From Flavobacteriales bacterium (lineage in GTDB: Bacteria > Bacteroidota > Bacteroidia > Flavobacteriales > Flavobacteriaceae): a DNA stretch of 53,418 bases. The position numbers and the translations under genes are program-made. The notes below the pieces were generated by a model that did no database searches, was not told where the DNA came from, and saw nothing but the letters and a program-made list of their open reading frames with translations. The stretch spans positions 1 through 53,418 of the forward strand of contig JAFLBT010000002.1 of the NCBI GenBank assembly GCA_017302935.1. The letters run 5' to 3'. This document shows, piece by piece, positions 1 to 7,229 of this stretch (position 1 is the first letter of the stretch; each line of letters starts with the position of its first letter).

Positions 1-524
1 GCAAAGGGACCGTTTTCTTGACCCAATTGGCGTATGTGATTGGCATGGATAACATGTTTAAAACCTTACAACGCTATTACCACGATTATCAATTTACGCA
101 TCCAACGCCCAATGATTTTAAACGTTCAGCAGAACGCGTTTCAGGAGCGGTGTTAGACTGGTATTTGGTGGATTGGACGCAAACCACCAATACGATTGAT
201 TACGGCATTAAAAACATCGACGATAACGGAAAAGTTACTTTAGAACGCATCGGAAGAATGCCCATGCCGTTGGATATTTTAGTTTCCTACGAAGACGGCA
301 CGGTAGAAAGTTTTTACATCCCCAACCCGTTAATGCGATGGGAAAAAGAAAACCCGTATCCGCAAGTAAAACGAACCGTTTTAAAAGGCTGGGATTGGGC
401 GTATCCAACGTATGAATTACCACTCTCACAAGCAAAAGCAAAAATTAAATCGGTGGTGATTGACCCGAGTGGTTTAATGGCCGATGTGAATCAAGAGAAC
501 AATAGTTATCCTAAAACGAAATAA
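1..524 (+). CDS. M1-family metallopeptidase (aminopeptidase N-like), C-terminal part only
   Basis: The reading frame is open to the left edge of the window, so only about the last 174 residues of a larger gene are present; the first in-frame TTG at 18 is not a real start. The visible part has the character of the end of the catalytic region plus the C-terminal domain of Bacteroidota M1 zinc aminopeptidases: a helical stretch around TLQRYYHDYQFTHPTPNDF, then SGAVLDWYLVDW, then a beta-rich tail. The zinc motif HEXXH and the GAMEN motif would lie upstream of the window and cannot be checked. The gene is closed by a clear terminator just before rnpA, so it is probably not co-transcribed with it. 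The family call is by recognition and moderately sure. Confidence 0.75.
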   Translation, partial: KGTVFLTQLAYVIGMDNMFKTLQRYYHDYQFTHPTPNDFKRSAERVSGAVLDWYLVDWTQTTNTIDYGIKNIDDNGKVTLERIGRMPMPLDILVSYEDGTVESFYIPNPLMRWEKENPYPQVKRTVLKGWDWAYPTYELPLSQAKAKIKSVVIDPSGLMADVNQENNSYPKTK

Positions 525-530
525 AAGAAA

Positions 531-557
531 ATCCGAACGTAATGTTCGGATTTTTTT
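531..557 (+). terminator. Rho-independent terminator of the M1 peptidase gene
   Basis: A perfect 8-bp stem (ATCCGAAC at 531-538 with GTTCGGAT at 544-551) with a 5-nt loop is followed by a run of seven T. It starts 6 nt after the stop codon. Confidence 0.9.
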
Positions 558-595
558 GTTTGAATAACTGTAATTATTCACTCAAAACCTTTTTG

Positions 596-603
596 TACTT
601 TTG
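596..603 (+). promoter_or_regulatory. Bacteroidota -7 box (TACTTTTG) before rnpA
   Basis: Matches TAnnTTTG exactly and ends 4 nt before the rnpA ATG. I see no good -33 TTTG at the usual spacing, so the match rests on the -7 box and its position. If real, transcription begins at or next to the A of the start codon. Confidence 0.5.
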
Positions 604-607
604 CCGC

Positions 608-982
608 ATGACCTTCACTTATCCCAAACACGAAAAACTCAAAAGCCAAAAGCAGATCGATTTGCTGTTTTCGGAGGGGAAATCGGTTTCCAAATATCCG
701 TTGCGGTTGGTTTTTGCTCCGGTGGAATTGGAGAACGAGGAGAAAATTAAGTTTGGGGTTTCGGTTTCTAAGAAATATTTTAAAAAAGCAGTCGATCGCA
801 ATTACTACAAACGGTTGCTTCGCGAATGCTATCGGTTGAACAAAAGTATTTTATTCGAAAACCTCGATAAACCGTATGCCATGATGTTTTTTTTCCAAAG
901 CAAAGAAGCGATGACTTTTGCCGAAATGAACGAAAAAACGGTTCAATTATTTGAGAAATTTATCAAGGAAATTCAGTCGTAA
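608..982 (+). CDS. rnpA: Ribonuclease P protein component
   Basis: This is a 124-residue basic protein of the usual RnpA length. RnpA binds the catalytic RNase P RNA and helps position precursor tRNAs for removal of the 5' leader. The N-terminal region around KSQKQIDLLFSEGKS is typical. The signature is FGVSVSKKYFKKAVDRNYYKRLLRE (quoted in parts: FGVSVSKKYFKKAVDRN then KRLLRE), which corresponds to the conserved RNR-like basic helix of the family. An ATG at 542 is also in frame, but it lies inside the T-run of the preceding terminator and upstream of the -7 box, so I choose 608. In this phylum rnpA is often found beside peptidase genes, away from rpmH and dnaA. The RNA subunit gene (rnpB) is not in the window. 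Confidence 0.93.
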   Translation: MTFTYPKHEKLKSQKQIDLLFSEGKSVSKYPLRLVFAPVELENEEKIKFGVSVSKKYFKKAVDRNYYKRLLRECYRLNKSILFENLDKPYAMMFFFQSKEAMTFAEMNEKTVQLFEKFIKEIQS

Positions 983-1032
983 AAATTGGTTCGATTGTTG
1001 TTGTACGTTTTTTGAGAAATTATCGTTTTATA

Positions 1033-1152
1033 TTTCTCGCAAAGACGCAGAGACGCAAAGTTTGTGTTTTGTTGAGTTATACAACATTGAAGATTTAGAT
1101 TTAAATGCAATATTTAAAACCCTTCTCTGCGACTTGGCGACTTTGCGAGAAA
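1033..1152. repeat. Dispersed imperfect inverted repeat between rnpA and the DUF4349 gene
   Basis: The left arm (1033-1060) begins TTTCTCGCAAAGACGCAGAG and the right arm (1122-1152) is its imperfect reverse complement ending CGACTTTGCGAGAAA. Both arms are built from a short unit resembling CGCAAAGACGCAGAGA. From memory such elements are scattered in flavobacterial intergenic regions. An open frame of 70 codons (951-1163) across it is a by-product of the repeat. The right arm ends about 30 nt before the next start codon. Confidence 0.6.
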
Positions 1153-1182
1153 AAAATGCGTGAAACAAAAAATCAATCCATT

Positions 1183-1995
1183 ATGAAATTAGCAATAGCC
1201 TACCTTTCCCTTTTGGTCTTTCCGTTGATGTGTGGAGGAAATCCGGATAATACTGTTTATGAAACCGCAGTTACAGAAGAAGCCGCTGCTCCGGCAATGA
1301 TAGACGACAAAGCCGCTTCTGGCAATTTTGAAGCCCAAACCGAACAAAAAATCATCAAAGAGAGTAATCTTCGCTATGAAACGCAAGATTTAGACGCTAC
1401 CTATCAGCAAATTATTGCATCCGTCAAGAAAAACAAAGCTTATGTTCAAAGTGATGCGGAAGGAAAAGACTACAATTCACTTTACAGAACGATTACGGTT
1501 CGCATTCCAAACGCTAATTTTGATGCTTTTTTGGCGGATGTGGGAAAAGGCGTGGCCTATTTTGACCGAAAAGAAATTTCTGCTCAAGACGTTACGGCCG
1601 AATTTATCGATATTGAAGCCCGATTAAAAGCCAAGAAAACGTTGGAAGCTCGTTATCTTGAATTGCTTTCAAAGGCAAACAAAGTTTCCGAAATATTGGA
1701 AATTGAAAAAGAATTATCAGTCATTCGGGAAGAAATTGAAGCGAAGGAAGGACAATTAAAATATTTACAAAACCGCGTTTCGTTGAGCACCGTGACCATC
1801 GAATTCTATAAAAAAGTAGCCAATGCGGAAGATGCCACGGTTTCTTATGGGACTAAAATGTGGAACGCCATCAAATCGGGCTGGAACGGAATTTCGAGTT
1901 TCTTCATAGGTTTACTTCATATTTGGCCTTTTATTCTTATTTTAGTTGCCGTTATTTTTATTATTCGAAAAAAATTGAAAAAGAAAAATGTTTAA
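1183..1995 (+). CDS. DUF4349 domain-containing membrane lipoprotein
   Basis: This is a 270-residue exported protein. A short hydrophobic leader runs to LLVFPLMCGG, where the Cys at about residue 18 looks like a lipobox cysteine. Then follows a low-complexity Ala/Glu linker, and a domain starting KIIKESNLRYET and continuing with RTITVRIPNANFDAFL, FIDIEARLKAKKTLEARY and LSTVTIEFY, which I recognise as DUF4349. The middle, about residues 150-200, is a predicted coiled coil. One strong C-terminal transmembrane helix (about residues 243-262) is followed by a basic tail. The function is unknown. Upstream in-frame ATGs at 1105 and 1156 exist, but only the ATG at 1183 places the leader at the N-terminus. 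The stop overlaps the start of the S41 protease gene by 8 nt, so the two are co-transcribed. Confidence 0.8.
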   Translation: MKLAIAYLSLLVFPLMCGGNPDNTVYETAVTEEAAAPAMIDDKAASGNFEAQTEQKIIKESNLRYETQDLDATYQQIIASVKKNKAYVQSDAEGKDYNSLYRTITVRIPNANFDAFLADVGKGVAYFDRKEISAQDVTAEFIDIEARLKAKKTLEARYLELLSKANKVSEILEIEKELSVIREEIEAKEGQLKYLQNRVSLSTVTIEFYKKVANAEDATVSYGTKMWNAIKSGWNGISSFFIGLLHIWPFILILVAVIFIIRKKLKKKNV

Positions 1996-3634
1996 TACCC
2001 TTTTAAAAATTAAAAAAAGATATCTACTTCCGATTGTTCTCAGCGGATTTATTGTGGTGGGAAGTAGTTTCAAAGAAGATTTTTTTGAAATTGCCAAACA
2101 AATTGAAATCTTCACCAATTTGTTTAAAACCGTGAACATGAACTATGTTGACGAGACCAATCCAGGTGAAATGATGGACAAAGCCATCAAAAGTATGTTG
2201 GCCGATTTGGACCCGTACACCAACTATTTCAACGAAGCAGATGTCGTTAAATTTAAAATCAACAATACGGGTGAATATACCGGAATTGGAGCCATGATTA
2301 CCCGAAAAGACGGTAAAATCATAATTAAAGAACCGTATAAAGGCTATCCGGCTGACAAAGCAGGGTTGAAAGCCGGTGATGAAATCTTTCAAATTGGCGA
2401 TGTAAATTTGATAGATTACAAAGAAGATGCTTCTGCCTTGATGCGAGGTGCGAAAAATGCCAAAGTTGAAGTAAAATTCAACCGTCAAGGAAAAACGCAA
2501 ACCGCTACCATTGTGTTGGACGAAGTAGAAGTAAAAGCGGTACCGTTTTATGGCAAAGTAGACGACAAAACCGGGTATATTGTTTTGACTCAATTCAACA
2601 AAAAAGCCTCTTTTGAAACACAAGCGGCATTATTGGATTTAAAATCTAAAGGAGCTGAGCGTATCATTTTAGATTTACGAGGGAATCCCGGTGGATTATT
2701 GGGAGAAGCCGTGAACATTTGTAATTTATTTGTTCCGAAAGGAGAAGTGATTGTGACCACCAAATCGAAAATTGAAAAACACAATCAATCCTATAAAACA
2801 ACACGCGAACCGGTTGATTTAGACATTCCTTTGGTTGTTTTAGTGGATGGAAAAAGTGCTTCTGCCAGCGAAATTGTGGCCGGTGCATTACAAGATTTAG
2901 ACCGTGCCGTTGTGGTGGGAAGTCGCAGTTTCGGGAAAGGATTGGTGCAACGTCCGCTAGATTTAACGTATGGAACGCAGGTAAAAGTGACGATTTCCAG
3001 ATATTATACGCCTTCCGGCAGATGTATTCAAGCGTTGGATTATTCGAAAAAAGATGCGGAAGGAAAAGCGATTAAAACCGACGCAAAAAACTTCAATGCC
3101 TTTAAAACCCGAAAAGGAAGAACCGTTTATGATGGCGGAGGAATTCAACCCGACGTGGAATTAGCAGAAACAAAATTGAGTGCAATTGCCGAAGCTCTTC
3201 AAAAAAATGATGCTATTTTTAATTATGCCACGGCTTATTTTTATAAAAATCAAAATCCGGGAAATACGATTCCAACTATTTCAGATACGGATTTTGCGGA
3301 TTTTAAAGCGTTTTTAAAGAAAGAAAACTTCTCGTTCGACACGGAGACAGAAAAACAATTAAAAAAGACGTTAGAAGCCGCTCAAAACGAAAAAATTGAC
3401 GAAAACATCAAAGCCGAATACCAAAACTTGATGACTGCTTTGCGAAAAAGCGAAGATATTCAGTTAGACAAGAACAAAAACGAAATCAAGGAATTGCTTT
3501 TGGATGAATTGATTAAACGGTATCAGTACAAAGAAGGACTTTATCAGTATTATATTAAAAATAATTCTGAAGTAAAAAAAGGAACTGAATTGTTGGCTAA
3601 TAGTAACGAATACAATAAAATTATAAAAAAATGA
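1988..3634 (+). CDS. S41-family C-terminal processing peptidase
   Basis: A 548-residue Tsp/CtpA-type serine protease of the periplasm. The N-terminal hydrophobic segment (about residues 10-27) is a signal or anchor. A helical domain contains MNYVDETNPGEMMDKAIKSM and DLDPYTNYF. A PDZ domain follows (about 85-175, TGIGAMI through GLKAGDEIFQIGD). The S41 catalytic core carries the serine box SASASE (residues 290-295) and the general-base lysine in SFGKGLVQ (Lys317), so the Ser-Lys dyad is intact. A C-terminal helical extension (about 400-548) is usual for the Bacteroidota forms. Such proteases trim the C-termini of exported proteins; the substrate here is unknown. It overlaps the gene before by 8 nt and the OmpA gene after by 4 nt (ATGA), so it sits in a tight operon. 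Confidence 0.93.
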   Translation: MFNTLLKIKKRYLLPIVLSGFIVVGSSFKEDFFEIAKQIEIFTNLFKTVNMNYVDETNPGEMMDKAIKSMLADLDPYTNYFNEADVVKFKINNTGEYTGIGAMITRKDGKIIIKEPYKGYPADKAGLKAGDEIFQIGDVNLIDYKEDASALMRGAKNAKVEVKFNRQGKTQTATIVLDEVEVKAVPFYGKVDDKTGYIVLTQFNKKASFETQAALLDLKSKGAERIILDLRGNPGGLLGEAVNICNLFVPKGEVIVTTKSKIEKHNQSYKTTREPVDLDIPLVVLVDGKSASASEIVAGALQDLDRAVVVGSRSFGKGLVQRPLDLTYGTQVKVTISRYYTPSGRCIQALDYSKKDAEGKAIKTDAKNFNAFKTRKGRTVYDGGGIQPDVELAETKLSAIAEALQKNDAIFNYATAYFYKNQNPGNTIPTISDTDFADFKAFLKKENFSFDTETEKQLKKTLEAAQNEKIDENIKAEYQNLMTALRKSEDIQLDKNKNEIKELLLDELIKRYQYKEGLYQYYIKNNSEVKKGTELLANSNEYNKIIKK

Positions 3635-4458
3635 TGATTCGTTTCTTTTCTCTTTTTCTATTCTTTTTTATTTCGCTTGGAGGAATCGCACAAGAAGAAA
3701 TTGTGCATTCCATTTATTTTGAAACGAATAAATCAGATATCGATGCTCGAAAAACTTCTGAAATTATTGATTTTATCAAAAAAACAGACAGTACCAGAAT
3801 TGAAAGTATCCAAATTTTTGGGTATTGTGACGATATTGGAAAAGATGAATACAACCGAAAACTTTCCACCGAACGTGCCAATAAAGTAAAAAACAAAATC
3901 ATTGAAAACGGCATTACCAATAAAATCATTGTGACCATTGAGGGAAAAGGAAGAATTTTAATTGAAGATGATATTTTAGATAATTTACCGGCTGTTCGTT
4001 CTAAAAATCGAAGAGTGGATATTGTGCTGAACATGAAGCCGCTTCCAAAAGTAGAACTAAAAATACCCGGCGTTTACAGCACTTTTAACAAAGAAAACAT
4101 TGTGGGTGATCGCATCATGCTTTCTGATATGCTTTTTGAACGAGGTAGCAGCGTTTTGACCCTAAAATGTAAAAACGAATTGGATAAGGTGGCAAAAATG
4201 CTTCAAAAGCACAAAAACATTTCTATTGAAATTCAAGGGCATATTTGTTGCACGCCTCCCAATCACAAAGAAGCCATTGACAAAGGCACCAAAAAGCGAA
4301 AGTTATCGCATAACCGAGCTGAAAACGTTTATAAATATCTCATTTTTAAAAAAATTCCGAAAGAACGTTTAACGTTTAAAGGATATGGAAACACCATACC
4401 ACTTGGCAAAGGACCGGAATTGGATAGACGAGTAGAATTGGTGATTACGAAGTTGTAA
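3631..4458 (+). CDS. Exported protein with two OmpA-like peptidoglycan-binding domains
   Basis: 275 residues. A signal peptide (residues 1-20, ending SLGGIAQ) is followed by two tandem OmpA-C-like modules: about 24-132 (IYFETNKSDID, then LSTERANKVKNKI and SKNRRVDIVL) and about 160-275 (MLFERGSSVLTLKCKNELD, IEIQGHICC, LSHNRAENVYKYL, ELDRRVELVITKL). OmpA-like domains usually bind diaminopimelate in peptidoglycan. There is no N-terminal beta-barrel, so this is a periplasmic or tethered cell-wall protein. Its start overlaps the S41 stop by 4 nt (ATGA), implying translational coupling. The last 14 nt overlap the convergent GNAT gene. A second ATG at 3634 is a possible alternative start. Confidence 0.85.
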   Translation: MMIRFFSLFLFFFISLGGIAQEEIVHSIYFETNKSDIDARKTSEIIDFIKKTDSTRIESIQIFGYCDDIGKDEYNRKLSTERANKVKNKIIENGITNKIIVTIEGKGRILIEDDILDNLPAVRSKNRRVDIVLNMKPLPKVELKIPGVYSTFNKENIVGDRIMLSDMLFERGSSVLTLKCKNELDKVAKMLQKHKNISIEIQGHICCTPPNHKEAIDKGTKKRKLSHNRAENVYKYLIFKKIPKERLTFKGYGNTIPLGKGPELDRRVELVITKL

Positions 4459-4897
4459 CCTTTCTCTTCATCTGAATATGCTCAATATCATCTTCCAAAT
4501 ACACCTCACTTGTTTTTACAAACCCTAAGTTTTCATAGAATTTTTGAAGATACAACTGAGCAGAAATGGTGATGTTGGTTTCCTTTAATTCCGATTTGGT
4601 TACCTCAATTGCTTTTTGCATCAAATCATAACCCCATTTTCTGTCGCGGTAATTTTGTTTGACCACTACTCTACCAATGGACGCTTCTTCAAAATAATCG
4701 CTTGGTTTAAAAATGCGGACATAAGCTACAATTTCATTTTCAAATGTTCCTAAAAGGTGAAGTGCTTTTTCATCTTTGCCGTCAATGTCTTGGTACACGC
4801 AATTCTGCTCTACTACAAACACTTCGCTACGCAGTTGAAGAACCTTGTATAATTCATGAATCGATAATTCATGAAATTTTTTTAAAATAAAAATCAT
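4445..4897 (-). CDS. GNAT-family N-acetyltransferase, ElaA-like
   Basis: 150 residues, one complete GNAT fold. The N-terminal block LYKVLQLRSEVFVVEQNC followed by YQDIDGKDEKALHL is the recognisable signature of the ElaA group. The acetyl-CoA loop region is SIGRVVVKQNYRDRKWGYDL (consensus R/Q-x-x-G-x-G/A, here RDRKWG). The tail FYENLGFVKTSEVYLEDDIEH is typical. The acceptor substrate is unknown. The gene is convergent with the OmpA gene and shares 14 nt with it at the 3' ends. The upstream region is shared with the divergent gene at 4943. Confidence 0.88.
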   Translation of the reverse strand: MIFILKKFHELSIHELYKVLQLRSEVFVVEQNCVYQDIDGKDEKALHLLGTFENEIVAYVRIFKPSDYFEEASIGRVVVKQNYRDRKWGYDLMQKAIEVTKSELKETNITISAQLYLQKFYENLGFVKTSEVYLEDDIEHIQMKRKVTTS

Positions 4898-4942
4898 TTT
4901 ATAAGTTTTTTATTATTTTTAACACAAAATATCTTTCGAAAT

Positions 4943-6175
4943 ATGAAAAAAATAAGTATTGTAATTGTTTTATTCTTGAGTGTACAAATATACGCTCAAA
5001 TAAAATTTGAAAGTGGATACCTAATTGACAATTTTGGTGTTCGAAAAAACTGTTTAATAAAAAATATGGATTGGGCTAAAAACCCCGAAGAATTTGAGTA
5101 CAAACTTTCTGAAAATGAGGAAGTACAGAAAGGGAATTTATTAAACGTAAATGAATTTGGTACGGATGAAGGAAACAAATACATTAAGTTGGTATTTGAT
5201 TTTGACAAATCAACTGAAATTATTACTCAAATAAGTTCAACATCGTCGCCTGAATTTGTGATAAAAACTGCCTTTTTAAAAGTTTTAATTGAAGGTAAAC
5301 TAAATTTATATGTTTACAATTCAAATTTAGGAACGGCAAAATATTACGTATTCAAAGAGGGTGGGAAACTTGAGGCTTTGGTTTATAAAAAATACAGAGT
5401 TTCAGAATTCCAATTTAATGAAAATATAATGTTTAGAAATCAGATTTGGAACTTGGTAAAAGATAGTGACATCAAATTAAGAGAGGTAGAAAAATTAAGT
5501 TATAATTATACCGATTTATCAAAAATCATTTTAAAATACAATCAAAATAATGGAAATTTATTGACGGACAACACCAATAAAAGCAAATCAATCTTAAATC
5601 TTTATGCAAAAACAGGGATTAATTTATCATCATTGGAAATTTCGAACTCCGTTGTTAATAGTAAAAATAAATTTGACCTTTCAACAACTGTTTATATTGG
5701 TTTAGAAGCTGAGTTTTTATTAGGGGTGAACAAAAATAAATGGGCAATTATTGTTGATCCTTCCTTTTCAAGCTTTAAAGGAAAAGTTACCAACGCAAAT
5801 GGTGATTTAGAAGCTGAAATGGACTACAGTTCGTTTGATTTGCCGCTTGGAATTCGCTATAATATGTTCTTAAATGAAAATTCGCGTCTGTTTATCAATA
5901 CTTTTTTTATGTTTGATTTTCCGTTGAAATTAGAGGCTACTTACAAAACTAATTTTGGCTTAATTAAAGACAATGGTTTGAAATGGCAAGGAAGCACAAC
6001 CGATTACGAGCCAATTTTTGGTTTAGGATATAACTATAAAAACAAATTAAGTGCTGAAGTAAGGTATTGTTTTAATAATGATTTACTAAACAGATTGCGT
6101 TTCTACGACACCAAATATTCAACATTATCTATAATTTTTGGATATCGAATTTTTCAGAGTAATAAGAGAAAATAA
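4943..6175 (+). CDS. Exported protein with predicted C-terminal outer-membrane beta-barrel, function unknown
   Basis: 410 residues. The signal peptide is about residues 1-18 (ends VQIYA). The first half (about 19-200) is a soluble module starting KFESGYLIDNFGVRKNCLIK, a pattern I associate with a Bacteroidota-specific uncharacterised family. The second half (about 215-410) has alternating hydrophobic strands typical of PorT-like eight-stranded barrels and ends in the aromatic strand LSIIFGYRIF. I do not recognise a specific function. A near-match -7 box TATCTTTC (4930-4937) lies just before the ATG. The gene is single and ended by a bidirectional terminator. Confidence 0.75.
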   Translation: MKKISIVIVLFLSVQIYAQIKFESGYLIDNFGVRKNCLIKNMDWAKNPEEFEYKLSENEEVQKGNLLNVNEFGTDEGNKYIKLVFDFDKSTEIITQISSTSSPEFVIKTAFLKVLIEGKLNLYVYNSNLGTAKYYVFKEGGKLEALVYKKYRVSEFQFNENIMFRNQIWNLVKDSDIKLREVEKLSYNYTDLSKIILKYNQNNGNLLTDNTNKSKSILNLYAKTGINLSSLEISNSVVNSKNKFDLSTTVYIGLEAEFLLGVNKNKWAIIVDPSFSSFKGKVTNANGDLEAEMDYSSFDLPLGIRYNMFLNENSRLFINTFFMFDFPLKLEATYKTNFGLIKDNGLKWQGSTTDYEPIFGLGYNYKNKLSAEVRYCFNNDLLNRLRFYDTKYSTLSIIFGYRIFQSNKRK

Positions 6176-6181
6176 AATGAA

Positions 6182-6214
6182 AAAACGCTACAACTTTTAG
6201 TTTTGTAGCGTTTT
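6182..6214. terminator. Bidirectional terminator between convergent genes
   Basis: A 12-bp perfect stem (AAAACGCTACAA at 6182-6193 with TTGTAGCGTTTT at 6203-6214) and a 9-nt loop lie between the stops of the convergent genes ending at 6175 and 6231. A/T flanks on both sides give a U-run for either strand. Confidence 0.9.
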
Positions 6215-6230
6215 CTGTTTAAATTATTCA

Positions 6231-7202
6231 TTACAAAAATTTCACAGAGCGAATGATGGATTCTAATTCGTGCATCAAATCTCTTTTGGATTGAGAAGGA
6301 TTATAACAAAACCCTTCTAAAACCAAATAACGATTGTTTTTTTCGTCTTTGATGGCATAATTAATGAATGGGCCGGCCATGTAATCATTTTTTAGAAACC
6401 AATTGCCTTTTGTTTCATACGTTTTTTTACCGTCTAATTTGATGAAAAACAAATAAGGTGCATAGGCCTCTTCGGTAACCATAAAAGTATTAGGAAGCGT
6501 TCCTTGAATGTGTTTTTCACCTATTGAATCACGAACTCGGATAATATTGGAAACCACATTCGAATCTTTTTCAAACTGCTTAATTGGCACTTCGTAGATC
6601 AAAACACTATTGTTACCGGAAGGCAATTCTTTTCGTATCCAAAGAAACTTATCTTCTTCGATGATGTATTTGTAGGCAGTAGGTAATTTTAACTTAACGT
6701 TGAATTTCTTTTGAATTTTGGTATCGTCTAAAAGTGACATAGAAATGCGACGTTGATTTTCAATAATATCAGTTTTTTTATACTTTTTAATGATTTCATC
6801 AGCGTTTTCTTCAATTAAAAAGAGAAGTTCCTCAACTGTTTGGCCACTGATGTAAGCAACATTTTGAGGTTTTGCAAATTCATTTTCTTTCAGTTCAAAT
6901 CCTGATTCTTCACTCTTCGTAATGACTAAAATATTTCTACTATTAGTCATAAATCCTTCGAATAATTTTGGAATATACTGCTTGATGGTGAACAAAGGTT
7001 CTTCGGTAGGTAAACCATCAACGGGAGCAGCAAATTTACTTCTGATGCTATCTCCCACTTCTCCATTCCATAATTGATTGTCAATAATTACGGATAAGTG
7101 ATTAATTCTTCCTGATGATTCTTTTAAAAGTGAATCGCTTTTTTCTTCTTTACAAGACAAAAACAATACTGAAAAGGCAAAAAATAACGCTAATTTTTTC
7201 AT
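6231..7202 (-). CDS. DUF4837 family lipoprotein
   Basis: 323 residues. The leader MKKLALFFAFSVLFLSC ends at a lipobox cysteine (Cys17), so the product should be a lipoprotein of the periplasm or outer membrane. The body contains two similar alpha/beta segments, including SVIIDNQLWNGEVGDSIRSK, PLFTIKQYIP and RNILVITK, then LWIRKELP and MAGPFINYAIKDEKNNRYL, which I recognise as DUF4837. Function is unknown. It starts 27 nt after the stop of the lytic transglycosylase gene and is probably its operon partner, which would fit a role at the cell wall (inference). Confidence 0.82.
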   Translation of the reverse strand: MKKLALFFAFSVLFLSCKEEKSDSLLKESSGRINHLSVIIDNQLWNGEVGDSIRSKFAAPVDGLPTEEPLFTIKQYIPKLFEGFMTNSRNILVITKSEESGFELKENEFAKPQNVAYISGQTVEELLFLIEENADEIIKKYKKTDIIENQRRISMSLLDDTKIQKKFNVKLKLPTAYKYIIEEDKFLWIRKELPSGNNSVLIYEVPIKQFEKDSNVVSNIIRVRDSIGEKHIQGTLPNTFMVTEEAYAPYLFFIKLDGKKTYETKGNWFLKNDYMAGPFINYAIKDEKNNRYLVLEGFCYNPSQSKRDLMHELESIIRSVKFL

Positions 7203-7229
7203 GGAAATATTATTTTGGAATCACTAAAA

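Noticed and set aside
542-607. Upstream ATG extension of rnpA.
   Set aside because: The extension lies in the T-run of the previous terminator and over the -7 box, and RnpA proteins start near the ATG at 608.
951-1163. A 70-codon + strand open frame between rnpA and the DUF4349 gene.
   Set aside because: It overlaps the rnpA end in another frame and is made of the translated inverted repeat (SRKDAETQSLC and LRE segments), with no start context.
2024-2623. A 199-codon minus-strand open frame inside the S41 protease gene.
   Set aside because: It is antisense to a well-supported enzyme and has a Phe/Ile/Tyr-rich composition typical of shadow frames.
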